Positions 1-5,364 of a stretch of 5,364 nucleotides of DNA are shown here, in pieces (position 1 is the first letter of the stretch; the number at the start of each line of letters is the position of its first letter). Location of the stretch: the NCBI GenBank assembly GCA_947454585.1, contig CANGML010000131.1, positions 1 to 5,364 of the forward strand, in the 5' to 3' direction. The DNA is from Comamonadaceae bacterium (lineage in GTDB: Bacteria; Pseudomonadota; Gammaproteobacteria; Burkholderiales; Burkholderiaceae_C). The notes beneath the pieces are model-generated. The model saw only the letters and a program-made list of their open reading frames with translations, searched no databases and had not been told where the DNA came from. The position numbers and the translations under genes are program-made.

Positions 1-156
1 CCGCTCACTGAGACCTTCCCAGCCAACCGCTTGGGACCTAAAGGTGATGTGGCTAAGGTCAATTGCAGCACCTGCCACCAAGGCGCCTTCAAGCCGCTTT
101 ATGGCGCAGCGATGGCGAAAGACTTTCCAGAACTCCAAGTTCTCGCAAAGCCTTAA
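1..156 (+). CDS. pufC: Photosynthetic reaction centre cytochrome c subunit, C-terminal end (partial)
   Basis: Frame 1 is open from the left edge to TAA at 154-156 and encodes the last 51 residues of a c-type cytochrome. A heme-attachment motif, CSTCH, is encoded at 64-78, where Cys-Cys bind heme c covalently and His is the axial ligand. The surrounding residues ([16 protein letters not shown] before it, [15 protein letters not shown] after it) fit the fourth and last heme site of PufC. PufC is the periplasmic tetraheme subunit that re-reduces the photo-oxidised special pair of the reaction centre. The rest of the gene, and presumably pufBALM, lie to the left of the window. crtA follows 63 bp downstream on the same strand, as in the puf-crtADC arrangement of Rubrivivax. 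Identification rests on the tail only, but motif plus neighbours make it strong. Confidence 0.92.
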   Translation, partial: PLTETFPANRLGPKGDVAKVNCSTCHQGAFKPLYGAAMAKDFPELQVLAKP

Positions 157-171
157 ACTCTCCAGCTCATC

Positions 172-204
172 AGGCCTGCACCCGTTGCGGTGCAGGCCTT
201 TTTT
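172..204 (+). terminator. Intrinsic terminator-like hairpin after pufC
   Basis: A perfect 11-bp stem (172-182 pairing with 189-199) with a 6-base loop (CGTTGC) is followed by a T run at 199-204. The first T of that run also closes the stem. The hairpin starts 16 bp after the pufC stop and ends 15 bp before the crtA start. No promoter is recognisable in the short gap. It is therefore probably a partial terminator, or a 3'-end stabiliser of the puf mRNA, with the crt genes transcribed by read-through. The structure is seen directly; its effect is inferred. Confidence 0.85.
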
Positions 205-219
205 AATGGGAATTCAGTC

Positions 220-930
220 ATGAGCCATGCACAACAAGAGGAAATCAGCGACCAAACGGCTGTTGTCTTGTTGGCCGATATTGCAGAGGGTTCTAGGCTG
301 TGGGGCTGGTCACGCATTGTGAGAGGACCTCGCGCCTTGCAGCACGTGCCTGGCTTGATCTTTTCAAAAGTATTGGGCAGTGGCTATGACGGGGGTTTTG
401 ACCTCAAGCCCAGTGCTTCGCGACAAGGTGTGTTTGCGTTGTTCGAGTCTGCGCAGACAGCGCAAGATTTCATCACTGATTCAACGCTTGCGCGTGACTA
501 TCGCCAACGGTCAGATGAGCTGTGCTGGGTGACGCTCAAAACATTTTCATGCCGCGGCAGTTGGGACGGTATGCATTTCCAGGCCAACACCGAAGCCCCC
601 AGCCAAGGCCCTGTGGCAGCGTTGACTCGGGCGTCTATCCGGTTCAACAAAGCGCACGCTTTTTGGCGACATGCGCCACCGTCACAAGCCTCGCTAGAGG
701 GTGTGAATGGATGCCAGTTGGCTGTCGGTTTAGGTGAAGCGCCGTTTTTCCGCCAAGCCACTTTCAGTATCTGGGACAGCGTGGCAGACATGAATGCGTA
801 TGCACGAACAGGCGCGCACTTGGCGGCGATTCAAGCGGCGCAACAACACGGTTATTTTTCGGAATCCATGTTCGCTCGGTTTGTCCCTTTGACAGTGCAA
901 GGCCAATGGCGGGGCAAGCACTATGCATAA
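220..930 (+). CDS. crtA: Spheroidene monooxygenase
   Basis: This 236-residue protein has the usual CrtA length. CrtA is the O2-dependent, reportedly heme-containing enzyme that puts a 2-keto group on spheroidene to give spheroidenone; in some species it also acts on spirilloxanthin. Family hallmarks seen are WGWSRIVRGP near residues 28-37, LIFSKVLGSGYDGGFDLKP at about 46-64, TRASIRFNKAHAFW at about 136-149, and the C-terminal GYFSESMFARF at about 211-221. There is no signal peptide or membrane segment. I chose ATG 220, which has a weak GGGAA at 208-212. The upstream in-frame GTG at 190 lies inside the terminator hairpin and is implausible. The stop overlaps the crtD start by 8 bp (ATGCATAA), so crtD translation is probably coupled. 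No TGT-N12-ACA PpsR box precedes the gene, which fits expression from the puf operon. Confidence 0.92.
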   Translation: MSHAQQEEISDQTAVVLLADIAEGSRLWGWSRIVRGPRALQHVPGLIFSKVLGSGYDGGFDLKPSASRQGVFALFESAQTAQDFITDSTLARDYRQRSDELCWVTLKTFSCRGSWDGMHFQANTEAPSQGPVAALTRASIRFNKAHAFWRHAPPSQASLEGVNGCQLAVGLGEAPFFRQATFSIWDSVADMNAYARTGAHLAAIQAAQQHGYFSESMFARFVPLTVQGQWRGKHYA

Positions 931-2476
931 CGCCACGCGCACGCCTCGCGTGGTGGTGGTGGGGGCGGGCATTGGTGGGTTGGTCAGTGCCTTGGTGTTG
1001 GCGCATCGCGGACTTGATGTCACTTTGGTTGAAAGTGCCAACCAACCTGGCGGAAAAATCAGGCAAGTGCAGGTGGGTGGCGTGGGGGTGGATTCTGGGC
1101 CGACTGTTTTCACCATGCGCTGGGTGTTAGACCAAATGCTCGAAGCGTTAGGCACATCGCTCGAGTCCATTTTGACCTTGGAGCCCATGGGTGTGCTGGC
1201 CAGACACGCCTGGGACGCGAGCCCACAGACCCTTGATTTGTTTTCTGACACAAGGCGCACAGCGGATGCGATTGCGCAATTCAGCAGTCCGCAAGAAGCG
1301 CGTCGGTTTTTAAATTTTTGCCAACAAACGCGTGCGCTCTACGACACCTTAGAAAAACCTTATATCCGTAGCGAGCGTCCCAGTCTTTTCAGCATGGTGA
1401 ATGACTTGGGCTTGACCGGCTTAGCCACCCTGACTGGCTTGGGGCCTTTTGCCAGTTTATGGCGCAGTTTGGGGCGGCATTTTCATGACCCGCGATTACA
1501 GCAATTGTTTGGTCGCTATGCCACGTATTGCGGCTCTTCGCCTTGGTCTGCGCCTGCCACCCTGATGTTGGTTGCGCAGGTGGAGTTAGACGGCGTCTGG
1601 TCGGTCAAGGGGGGCATGTTTCAAGTGGCCTCAGCCTTGGCTAATTTAGGTCATAGTCATGGTGTGAAGTCGCGTTATGGGGTGGCGTGTGCACAGATCA
1701 TGACAGCGCAGGGGCGTGTGTGTGGGGTGCAACTCTCTACGGGCGAAATCATCGAGGCTGAGCATGTGATTTTTAACGGCGATGTGTCCGCGCTGGCTGG
1801 CGGCCTGCTCGGTCCTACCCTCAAGACTAGCTTCAAGCCTGTCAGACCCCAGCAGCGCTCGCTCTCGGCTTTGACCTTGTCGATGCATGCCAAAACCAGC
1901 GGCTTTCCCCTAGTCAGACACAACGTGTTTTTCAACCAAGACTACCGCGCAGAGTTTGACGATATTTTTCACAAACGCCAATTGCCTTCGCAAGGCACGG
2001 TATATGTTTGCGCGCAAGACCGTGACGACACCGGACTGGCGCAAGCCGAGGCCGAACGAATTTTCTGCCTTGTCAATGCCCCCGCAGATGGCGACACCCA
2101 TCCCTTCAACTTATCGGAGATACAAGCATGCGAATCAAGCAGTATGGCGCTGATGCGTCGCTGTGGCTTGGCGATCGACGTCTTGCCGCAGCAGGTGGTT
2201 CGGACCTTGCCGCAGGACTTTGCCCAACGCTTTCCGGGCAGTGGGGGCGCGCTGTACGGCCAAGCGACACACGGTTGGATGTCGGCCTTTCGTCGCCCCT
2301 CTGCGCGCAGCAAAGTGCCGGGTCTGTACACGGCGGGGGGGAGCGTGCATCCGGGGCCGGGCGTCCCGATGGCGGCCATGTCGGGACGATTGGCGGCCGC
2401 GACACTGATGGAGGACCTCGGTTTGACCAAACTGTCCCGCCGGGTGGTTATCTCTGGTGGTATGTCGATGCGTTGA
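923..2476 (+). CDS. crtD: Hydroxyneurosporene/methoxyneurosporene desaturase (CrtI family)
   Basis: This 517-residue FAD-dependent carotenoid desaturase is close to the family length. An N-terminal dinucleotide-binding fold is clear: RVVVVGAGIGGL at residues 9-20, an acidic E37 ending the second strand (ribose contact), then QPGGKIRQ at 41-48 and VDSGPTVFTM soon after. The C-terminal CrtI-family signature is at about 467-487 (GLYTAGGSVHPGPGVPMAAMS). CrtD adds the C-3,4 double bond to 1-hydroxy or 1-methoxy carotenoids in the spheroidene/spirilloxanthin routes. I call CrtD rather than CrtI from its place between crtA and crtC and its PGPGVPMA signature; motif evidence alone would leave CrtI possible. 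ATG 923 overlaps the crtA stop by 8 bp, with GGGG at 911-914 as a poor ribosome site. The last 21 to 116 codons also encode the N-terminus of CrtC in another frame. A G7 run lies at 2335-2341. Confidence 0.9.
   Translation: MHNATRTPRVVVVGAGIGGLVSALVLAHRGLDVTLVESANQPGGKIRQVQVGGVGVDSGPTVFTMRWVLDQMLEALGTSLESILTLEPMGVLARHAWDASPQTLDLFSDTRRTADAIAQFSSPQEARRFLNFCQQTRALYDTLEKPYIRSERPSLFSMVNDLGLTGLATLTGLGPFASLWRSLGRHFHDPRLQQLFGRYATYCGSSPWSAPATLMLVAQVELDGVWSVKGGMFQVASALANLGHSHGVKSRYGVACAQIMTAQGRVCGVQLSTGEIIEAEHVIFNGDVSALAGGLLGPTLKTSFKPVRPQQRSLSALTLSMHAKTSGFPLVRHNVFFNQDYRAEFDDIFHKRQLPSQGTVYVCAQDRDDTGLAQAEAERIFCLVNAPADGDTHPFNLSEIQACESSSMALMRRCGLAIDVLPQQVVRTLPQDFAQRFPGSGGALYGQATHGWMSAFRRPSARSKVPGLYTAGGSVHPGPGVPMAAMSGRLAAATLMEDLGLTKLSRRVVISGGMSMR
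2116..2120 (+). promoter_or_regulatory. Shine-Dalgarno for crtC, inside crtD
   Basis: GGAGA at 2116-2120 lies 7 bases before ATG 2128, which is ideal spacing. It is a better ribosome site than those of crtA or crtD. It sits within the crtD coding sequence and favours the long-overlap start for crtC. No other in-frame start with such a site exists before the conserved CrtC region. Confidence 0.6.
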
Positions 2477-3348
2477 GTGATGACGGCGCTTATGGCTTGT
2501 CCATCATCGCTTTTGTCGGCAGCGTGTTCTCGCCTTACTACGCGCTGGCCCGTCGCCTGCATGGGGGCGTGGCAGACCCAGAAAATTTTTGTGCGTTGAA
2601 TGTGGCCTTGTATGGCAAGGGCGGTCGACGTTGGACCATGACCGAGCGCGGTCGTCAGCACATCCAACGTAGCGCCCACCACTACCAAATTGGGCCCAGT
2701 CGTTTGCAATGGACCGGTCAAGAATTGATCATTGACATCGATGAGGTCAATGTGCCTTGGCCAAAGCGGGTGAGAGGCCGTGTGACGGTTCGCCCTGAGG
2801 GACTCTGTCGCTTCGTCACGGCCCTAGACAACGAAGGTCGCCATCGATGGGGCCCGATTGCCCCTTGCTCACGTGTCCACGTGGAGATGGACAGCCCAGG
2901 CTTGAGTTGGCGTGGGCACGCCTACATGGATTCCAATGAAGGTGATGAGCCGGTTGACCGGGGCTTTTGGGATTGGGACTGGGCCAGAGCAGAAATGGCC
3001 AATGGCGATACCAGTGTGGTGTATGACGTGAGGCCCAAAAATGGGCCAGGCCGTGTGGTGTCCCAACGCTTTTCTCCAGACGGGAGTCACCAAGCCTTTG
3101 AGGCGCCGGGGCGTTACCCCTTGCCCGCCTCAGCGTGGCGCATTCAACGCGCCATGTGCAGTGAATCAGGCGCAGGGCCCGAAATAGTGAGCACCCTGGA
3201 AGATACGCCGTTTTATGCGCGGTCCCTGCTGAAAACAAGGCTTCTGGGGGAAGACCTCACGGCCGTTCACGAAACCTTGGATATTCCTAGACTGGTGTCC
3301 TGGCCAGTGCAGCTGATGCTGCCTTGGAAAATGCCACGACGGGCTTGA
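2128..3348 (+). CDS. crtC: Carotenoid 1,2-hydratase (hydroxyneurosporene synthase)
   Basis: CrtC adds water across the terminal C1-C2 double bond of neurosporene or lycopene to make the tertiary 1-hydroxy carotenoid that CrtD and CrtF then process. Recognised segments are GPRFDQTVPPGGYLWWYVD at about 96-114, SDDG, GSVFSPYY at 131-138, then ALNVALYG, MTERG and GHAYMDSN. Near the end is LEDTPFYARSLL. With ATG 2128 as residue 1, H239, W241, Y266 and D268 fall exactly where, as I recall, published mutagenesis of the R. gelatinosus enzyme places its essential residues. This supports a collinear start and a 406-residue protein. The first ~95 residues are Gly/Arg-rich and unlike a normal domain. They overlap crtD by 349 bp out of phase. 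The only in-frame alternatives upstream of the conserved part are TTG 2275 or non-standard codons. TTG 2473 (TTGA overlap with the crtD stop) would remove the WWYVDA motif. Coding is certain from about 2413; the exact start is less so. Confidence 0.9.
   Translation: MRIKQYGADASLWLGDRRLAAAGGSDLAAGLCPTLSGQWGRAVRPSDTRLDVGLSSPLCAQQSAGSVHGGGERASGAGRPDGGHVGTIGGRDTDGGPRFDQTVPPGGYLWWYVDALSDDGAYGLSIIAFVGSVFSPYYALARRLHGGVADPENFCALNVALYGKGGRRWTMTERGRQHIQRSAHHYQIGPSRLQWTGQELIIDIDEVNVPWPKRVRGRVTVRPEGLCRFVTALDNEGRHRWGPIAPCSRVHVEMDSPGLSWRGHAYMDSNEGDEPVDRGFWDWDWARAEMANGDTSVVYDVRPKNGPGRVVSQRFSPDGSHQAFEAPGRYPLPASAWRIQRAMCSESGAGPEIVSTLEDTPFYARSLLKTRLLGEDLTAVHETLDIPRLVSWPVQLMLPWKMPRRA
2335..2341 (+). repeat. G7 homopolymer, possible slippery heptamer
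   Basis: Seven consecutive G bases lie in crtD, read as gcG-GGG-GGG in that frame. This is the X-XXY-YYZ phase of a -1 frameshift heptamer. The -1 frame entered here is the crtC frame, which is open to 3348. The run is seen directly; any slippage is hypothetical. Confidence 0.4.
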
Positions 3349-3362
3349 CGACAAGGGGACGC

Positions 3363-4181
3363 TTATTTAGCCGCAAAGCTCTTGAGAAAAGACACGGCAT
3401 GCGGTGCGTTGGTGGAAATCAGGTCTGCACCAAACATATCGGCGGTCACATGCACCAACATGAAAATCGGTCCACCTAAAAGTATTTTGGCGTTGGGATT
3501 GCCCGAGCTTTCTCTTAACTTCTGAACCAGTGATTTCAGTTGAAGCAACTGGGATTCAAGGGCGACAGAAATCCCAATCACATCAAACCATTCGTTCGCC
3601 ACGGCACGGACCAACTCTTGCTCGGAGGAGGAAATTTCAATCACCACGTTCGCACCTTCGCGGCGGAATAAATCGCCCACAATGCTGACGCCTAAAAGAT
3701 GCATGGAGCCTGGCGCGCAACACATCATCACGCTGGTCTGCTCGCCCTTGACAGTGGGGCCATCTCGAAATTCATAGCCCAAACGGTAGATGACGTGATG
3801 CATGAGCGCTAAACCACAGGTCACGTCCGTGAAACTGCACAAGTCGCTTTCCCAAAGCTTGCCTAAATGTCTGGCTGCTGGGGTGATCAAGTCAAGGAAA
3901 ATTCTCTCCTGTGTCAGACCTTGCGCGCTCAGAGAATCCACAATCTGGTTCACACGCAGCGAATCCCCTTGTCGACAGGCATCCGTGAAGTCATCGAACT
4001 CCAGCAATGCCGCTTCGTTCGAACCTGAAACCTCGGGTAAGGCCAAGCGCTCGCTGTAGATTTGGGAATTTAAAAGCCTCGGGATGAGTTGCTGACTGAT
4101 GACATCCTGAATAGATTCTTGGCACTCATCATTTGCTGATGACGTATCCATCAATCGCTGTTGACTACTCAGCTTAGACAT
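3363..4181 (-). CDS. ppaA: AerR/PpaA-like B12-binding (SCHIC) photosynthesis regulator
   Basis: This is a 272-residue cytoplasmic protein. Residues ~55-140 form a cobalamin-binding-type helical cap (PAARHLGKLWESDLCSFTDV at 101-120, then GLALMHHVIYRLG). Residues ~148-272 form a B12-binding Rossmann-like domain with PGSMHLLG at 157-164, where H161 would be the lower cofactor ligand, a GISVALES strand-loop at 203-210, and ILLGGPIF at 233-240. AerR/PpaA proteins bind cobalamin or heme and antagonise PpsR/CrtJ, and they usually lie next to ppsR, as here. The usual DxHxxG aspartate is Ser159. The CarH/LitR W-x9-EH light-sensing pair is absent, since W110 is followed at +10 by Val-Thr. The N-terminal ~55 residues are not recognised. 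Start ATG (4179-4181) has AGGGA 5 bases upstream. The gene converges on crtC with 14 bp between stops. The AerR versus PpaA name is uncertain. Confidence 0.83.
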   Translation of the reverse strand: MSKLSSQQRLMDTSSANDECQESIQDVISQQLIPRLLNSQIYSERLALPEVSGSNEAALLEFDDFTDACRQGDSLRVNQIVDSLSAQGLTQERIFLDLITPAARHLGKLWESDLCSFTDVTCGLALMHHVIYRLGYEFRDGPTVKGEQTSVMMCCAPGSMHLLGVSIVGDLFRREGANVVIEISSSEQELVRAVANEWFDVIGISVALESQLLQLKSLVQKLRESSGNPNAKILLGGPIFMLVHVTADMFGADLISTNAPHAVSFLKSFAAK

Positions 4182-4384
4182 TCAAATCCCTAATGGAATG
4201 TCAGCGTGCCTTCAAGCAGAAGTTTGATCGTGGGTCTTGTTCACCAGCAAAATAGCTTTTCGATCCGCTAACTGGATTCATTTTTAACAATTTCCAGACG
4301 ACTTGCCACTATCAATAACCCTAATGTGTCTAAGACAAAGAGAGCGCACAGAGGGTAGAGCGTCAATCTTTAGGATTACTTCAT
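4182..4384 (-). other. ppsR-ppaA intergenic region
   Basis: These 203 bp separate the ppsR stop from the ppaA start in their shared direction. The region is AT-richer than its surroundings. It holds the ppaA ribosome site (AGGGA complementary to 4187-4191) and an 11-bp palindrome at 4327-4337. I checked the four plus-strand TGT triplets for TGT-N12-ACA PpsR/CrtJ boxes and found none. No convincing sigma-70 promoter or U-tailed hairpin stands out, although the gap length suggests that ppaA has its own promoter. Confidence 0.5.
4327..4337. repeat. Short palindrome, possible operator
   Basis: TGTCTAAGACA has perfect 5-base arms around one central base. It lies about 50 bp after the ppsR stop and 145 bp before the ppaA start. 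It keeps TGT and ACA ends, but the 5-base spacing does not fit the 12-base spacer of PpsR/CrtJ sites. It could bind a small dimeric regulator or be chance. Confidence 0.3.
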
Positions 4385-5364
4385 TCAAGCGCTGGCGTCT
4401 ATGTCTAAATCGTTTTCAGAGGAAATGCCGAATCTTCTTAACTTCACATACAGGCTTTGGCGCGAAAGCCCCAGCATTTCAGCGGCAGAGGCACGGTTGT
4501 TGTGCGTGAGCTCGAGGGCGGCCTCAATACACATGCGTTCAATCGTATCGACGGTGTCGCCGACGATGTCTTTGATCGGACGGCGACCCACCAATTGGGA
4601 CAAGTCTGCAAAAGGGTTGGGCAATGCTTGAGACGGCGCAGCGCTCAACGGCGAACGACGATTGATGTCTCTGACGAAGATCACAAACAGGGGCTCTGGC
4701 TTGGCCAAATACACGCCTGAAATCTCGACAGGCAATGTCATGCCTGAGAGGGTTCTGACTTCGGTGGCGAAGTTTCTGACGGGTTTGTGTTGTTTCAAGG
4801 AGGTGTTGATGACCCCCCAATCCACTGCACCGCGGATCAACCAGCCGTCTAGGGATTGGCCCACCACTTGCGTCGTCGAGGTCAGCCCCAGCAGCGCCAT
4901 GCCTTCTTCATTCACACTTTTGACAGTGCCGGATGTGTCTGTCAGCAGCCATCCATCGGGGAAGTGCTCTAAGGCTTCACTCAACACCAGCGAGGCATCG
5001 ACCGTCAGGTGTGAGGCCGCAGAGGGCTCACGTTGGGTCAGGCGCACCAAAAATTGCGCGCCACCTTCTTGTCTAAACACGGTGGTCGAGACCGTGAGGG
5101 GGAGGGAAGACCCCGCTAAGGTGGCCGAACACATTTCAATTCTTCCGGTTGCCAAAGCCGTCCTGAGCAGGGATTGAACTTCGCCCTGGCTGGCAGGCTC
5201 AAAGCACTCACGGAAATCGCGGCCTACCAGTCGTTTGCCCGCATCTTTGAAGAGTGCTTGGGTGCCCGCGTTGGCTTCAATCAAGCGGAACGAATGCGCA
5301 TCCACCATCAAGACGGCTTCGGGCGAGGTCTCGAACAGCACGCGATAACGCGCTTCGATGTGCC
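4385..5364 (-). CDS. ppsR: PpsR/CrtJ photosynthesis-gene repressor (partial, 5' end outside window)
   Basis: The frame stays open on the minus strand from stop TGA (4385-4387) to the right edge, with the first two bases at 5363-5364 a partial codon. About 325 codons are visible. The GTG at 5339-5341 is internal, because the conserved PAS lead-in IEARYR precedes it. Counting that Val as residue 1, the order is a PAS domain (~1-105, SPEAVLMVDA near its start), a second PAS domain (~120-228, DGWLLTDTSGTV), a linker, and a Fis-type helix-turn-helix at ~282-304 (NRASAAEMLGLSRQSLYVKL). The missing N-domain of the usual ~460-residue protein lies beyond 5364. PpsR/CrtJ represses bch, crt and puc genes under oxygen by binding TGT-N12-ACA. 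The conserved cysteine before the HTH (C271, in ERMCIEAAL) matches the redox-active Cys of CrtJ/PpsR. Its neighbour ppaA encodes the likely antirepressor. Confidence 0.93.
   Translation of the reverse strand, partial: HIEARYRVLFETSPEAVLMVDAHSFRLIEANAGTQALFKDAGKRLVGRDFRECFEPASQGEVQSLLRTALATGRIEMCSATLAGSSLPLTVSTTVFRQEGGAQFLVRLTQREPSAASHLTVDASLVLSEALEHFPDGWLLTDTSGTVKSVNEEGMALLGLTSTTQVVGQSLDGWLIRGAVDWGVINTSLKQHKPVRNFATEVRTLSGMTLPVEISGVYLAKPEPLFVIFVRDINRRSPLSAAPSQALPNPFADLSQLVGRRPIKDIVGDTVDTIERMCIEAALELTHNNRASAAEMLGLSRQSLYVKLRRFGISSENDLDIDASA

Noticed and set aside
190..219. Upstream GTG start for crtA at 190
   Set aside because: It lies inside the terminator hairpin and T run, and the added residues match nothing in CrtA. 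ATG 220 fits family length.
730..1260. A 176-codon minus-strand frame across the crtA/crtD junction
   Set aside because: Composition is that of an antisense shadow, with no motif, and it spans two well-supported genes.
2473..2475. TTG start for crtC overlapping the crtD stop (TTGA)
   Set aside because: Neat spacing, but it would remove the conserved GPRFD...WWYVDA segment and break the match to catalytic residue numbering.
1969..2721. A 250-codon open frame on the minus strand across crtD and crtC
   Set aside because: Antisense shadow of GC-rich coding DNA. It has no recognisable domain, and both sense genes are clearly identified.
4341..4362. Direct repeat AGAGCG at 4341-4346 and 4357-4362
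   Set aside because: Only six bases and two copies; expected by chance and not tied to a promoter.
4182..4384. PpsR/CrtJ operator TGT-N12-ACA upstream of ppaA
   Set aside because: Each plus-strand TGT was checked and none has ACA 12 bases on. The 157-219 gap before crtA also has no TGT.
4662..5177. A 171-codon plus-strand frame opposite ppsR
   Set aside because: Shadow of the ppsR PAS region, with no recognisable motif.
5339..5341. GTG as the ppsR start codon
   Set aside because: The frame continues open to the window edge with the PAS lead-in residues IEARYR, and known PpsR proteins have about 140 more N-terminal residues.

Overview
The window is part of a photosynthesis gene cluster from an anoxygenic phototrophic purple proteobacterium. 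The order pufC-crtA-crtD-crtC is the one I know from Rubrivivax gelatinosus. The moderate GC content outside one peak suggests a Burkholderiales relative such as Rubrivivax, Rhodoferax or Limnohabitans. That taxon is an inference from gene order and protein motifs; no search was run.

Left half, plus strand: the window opens with the last 51 codons of pufC, the tetraheme cytochrome subunit of the reaction centre, including its last heme motif. A strong intrinsic terminator-like hairpin follows. Next comes a tight run of three late spheroidene-pathway genes: crtA (spheroidene monooxygenase), crtD (hydroxyneurosporene/methoxyneurosporene desaturase) and crtC (carotenoid 1,2-hydratase). crtA and crtD overlap by 8 bp. 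crtC must begin inside crtD in another frame. The only well-placed start, with a good ribosome-binding site, gives a 349-bp out-of-phase overlap.

Right half, minus strand: a B12-binding (SCHIC/AerR/PpaA-like) regulator lies convergent to crtC with only 14 bp between the stop codons. Upstream of it in its own direction, after about 200 bp of non-coding DNA, is the 3' part of ppsR/crtJ, the PAS-PAS-Fis-type HTH redox repressor of photosynthesis genes. ppsR runs off the right edge.

Together: CrtC hydrates the psi end of neurosporene or lycopene, CrtD introduces the 3,4 double bond, and CrtA adds the 2-keto group under oxygen (spheroidene to spheroidenone). The carotenoids are made next to the reaction-centre operon they serve. 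The AerR-like protein and PpsR are the expected antirepressor/repressor pair controlling such operons by oxygen, redox and light. No new system is evident. The points most worth a second look are the deep crtD/crtC overlap, a G7 slippery heptamer inside it, and the hairpin between pufC and crtA.
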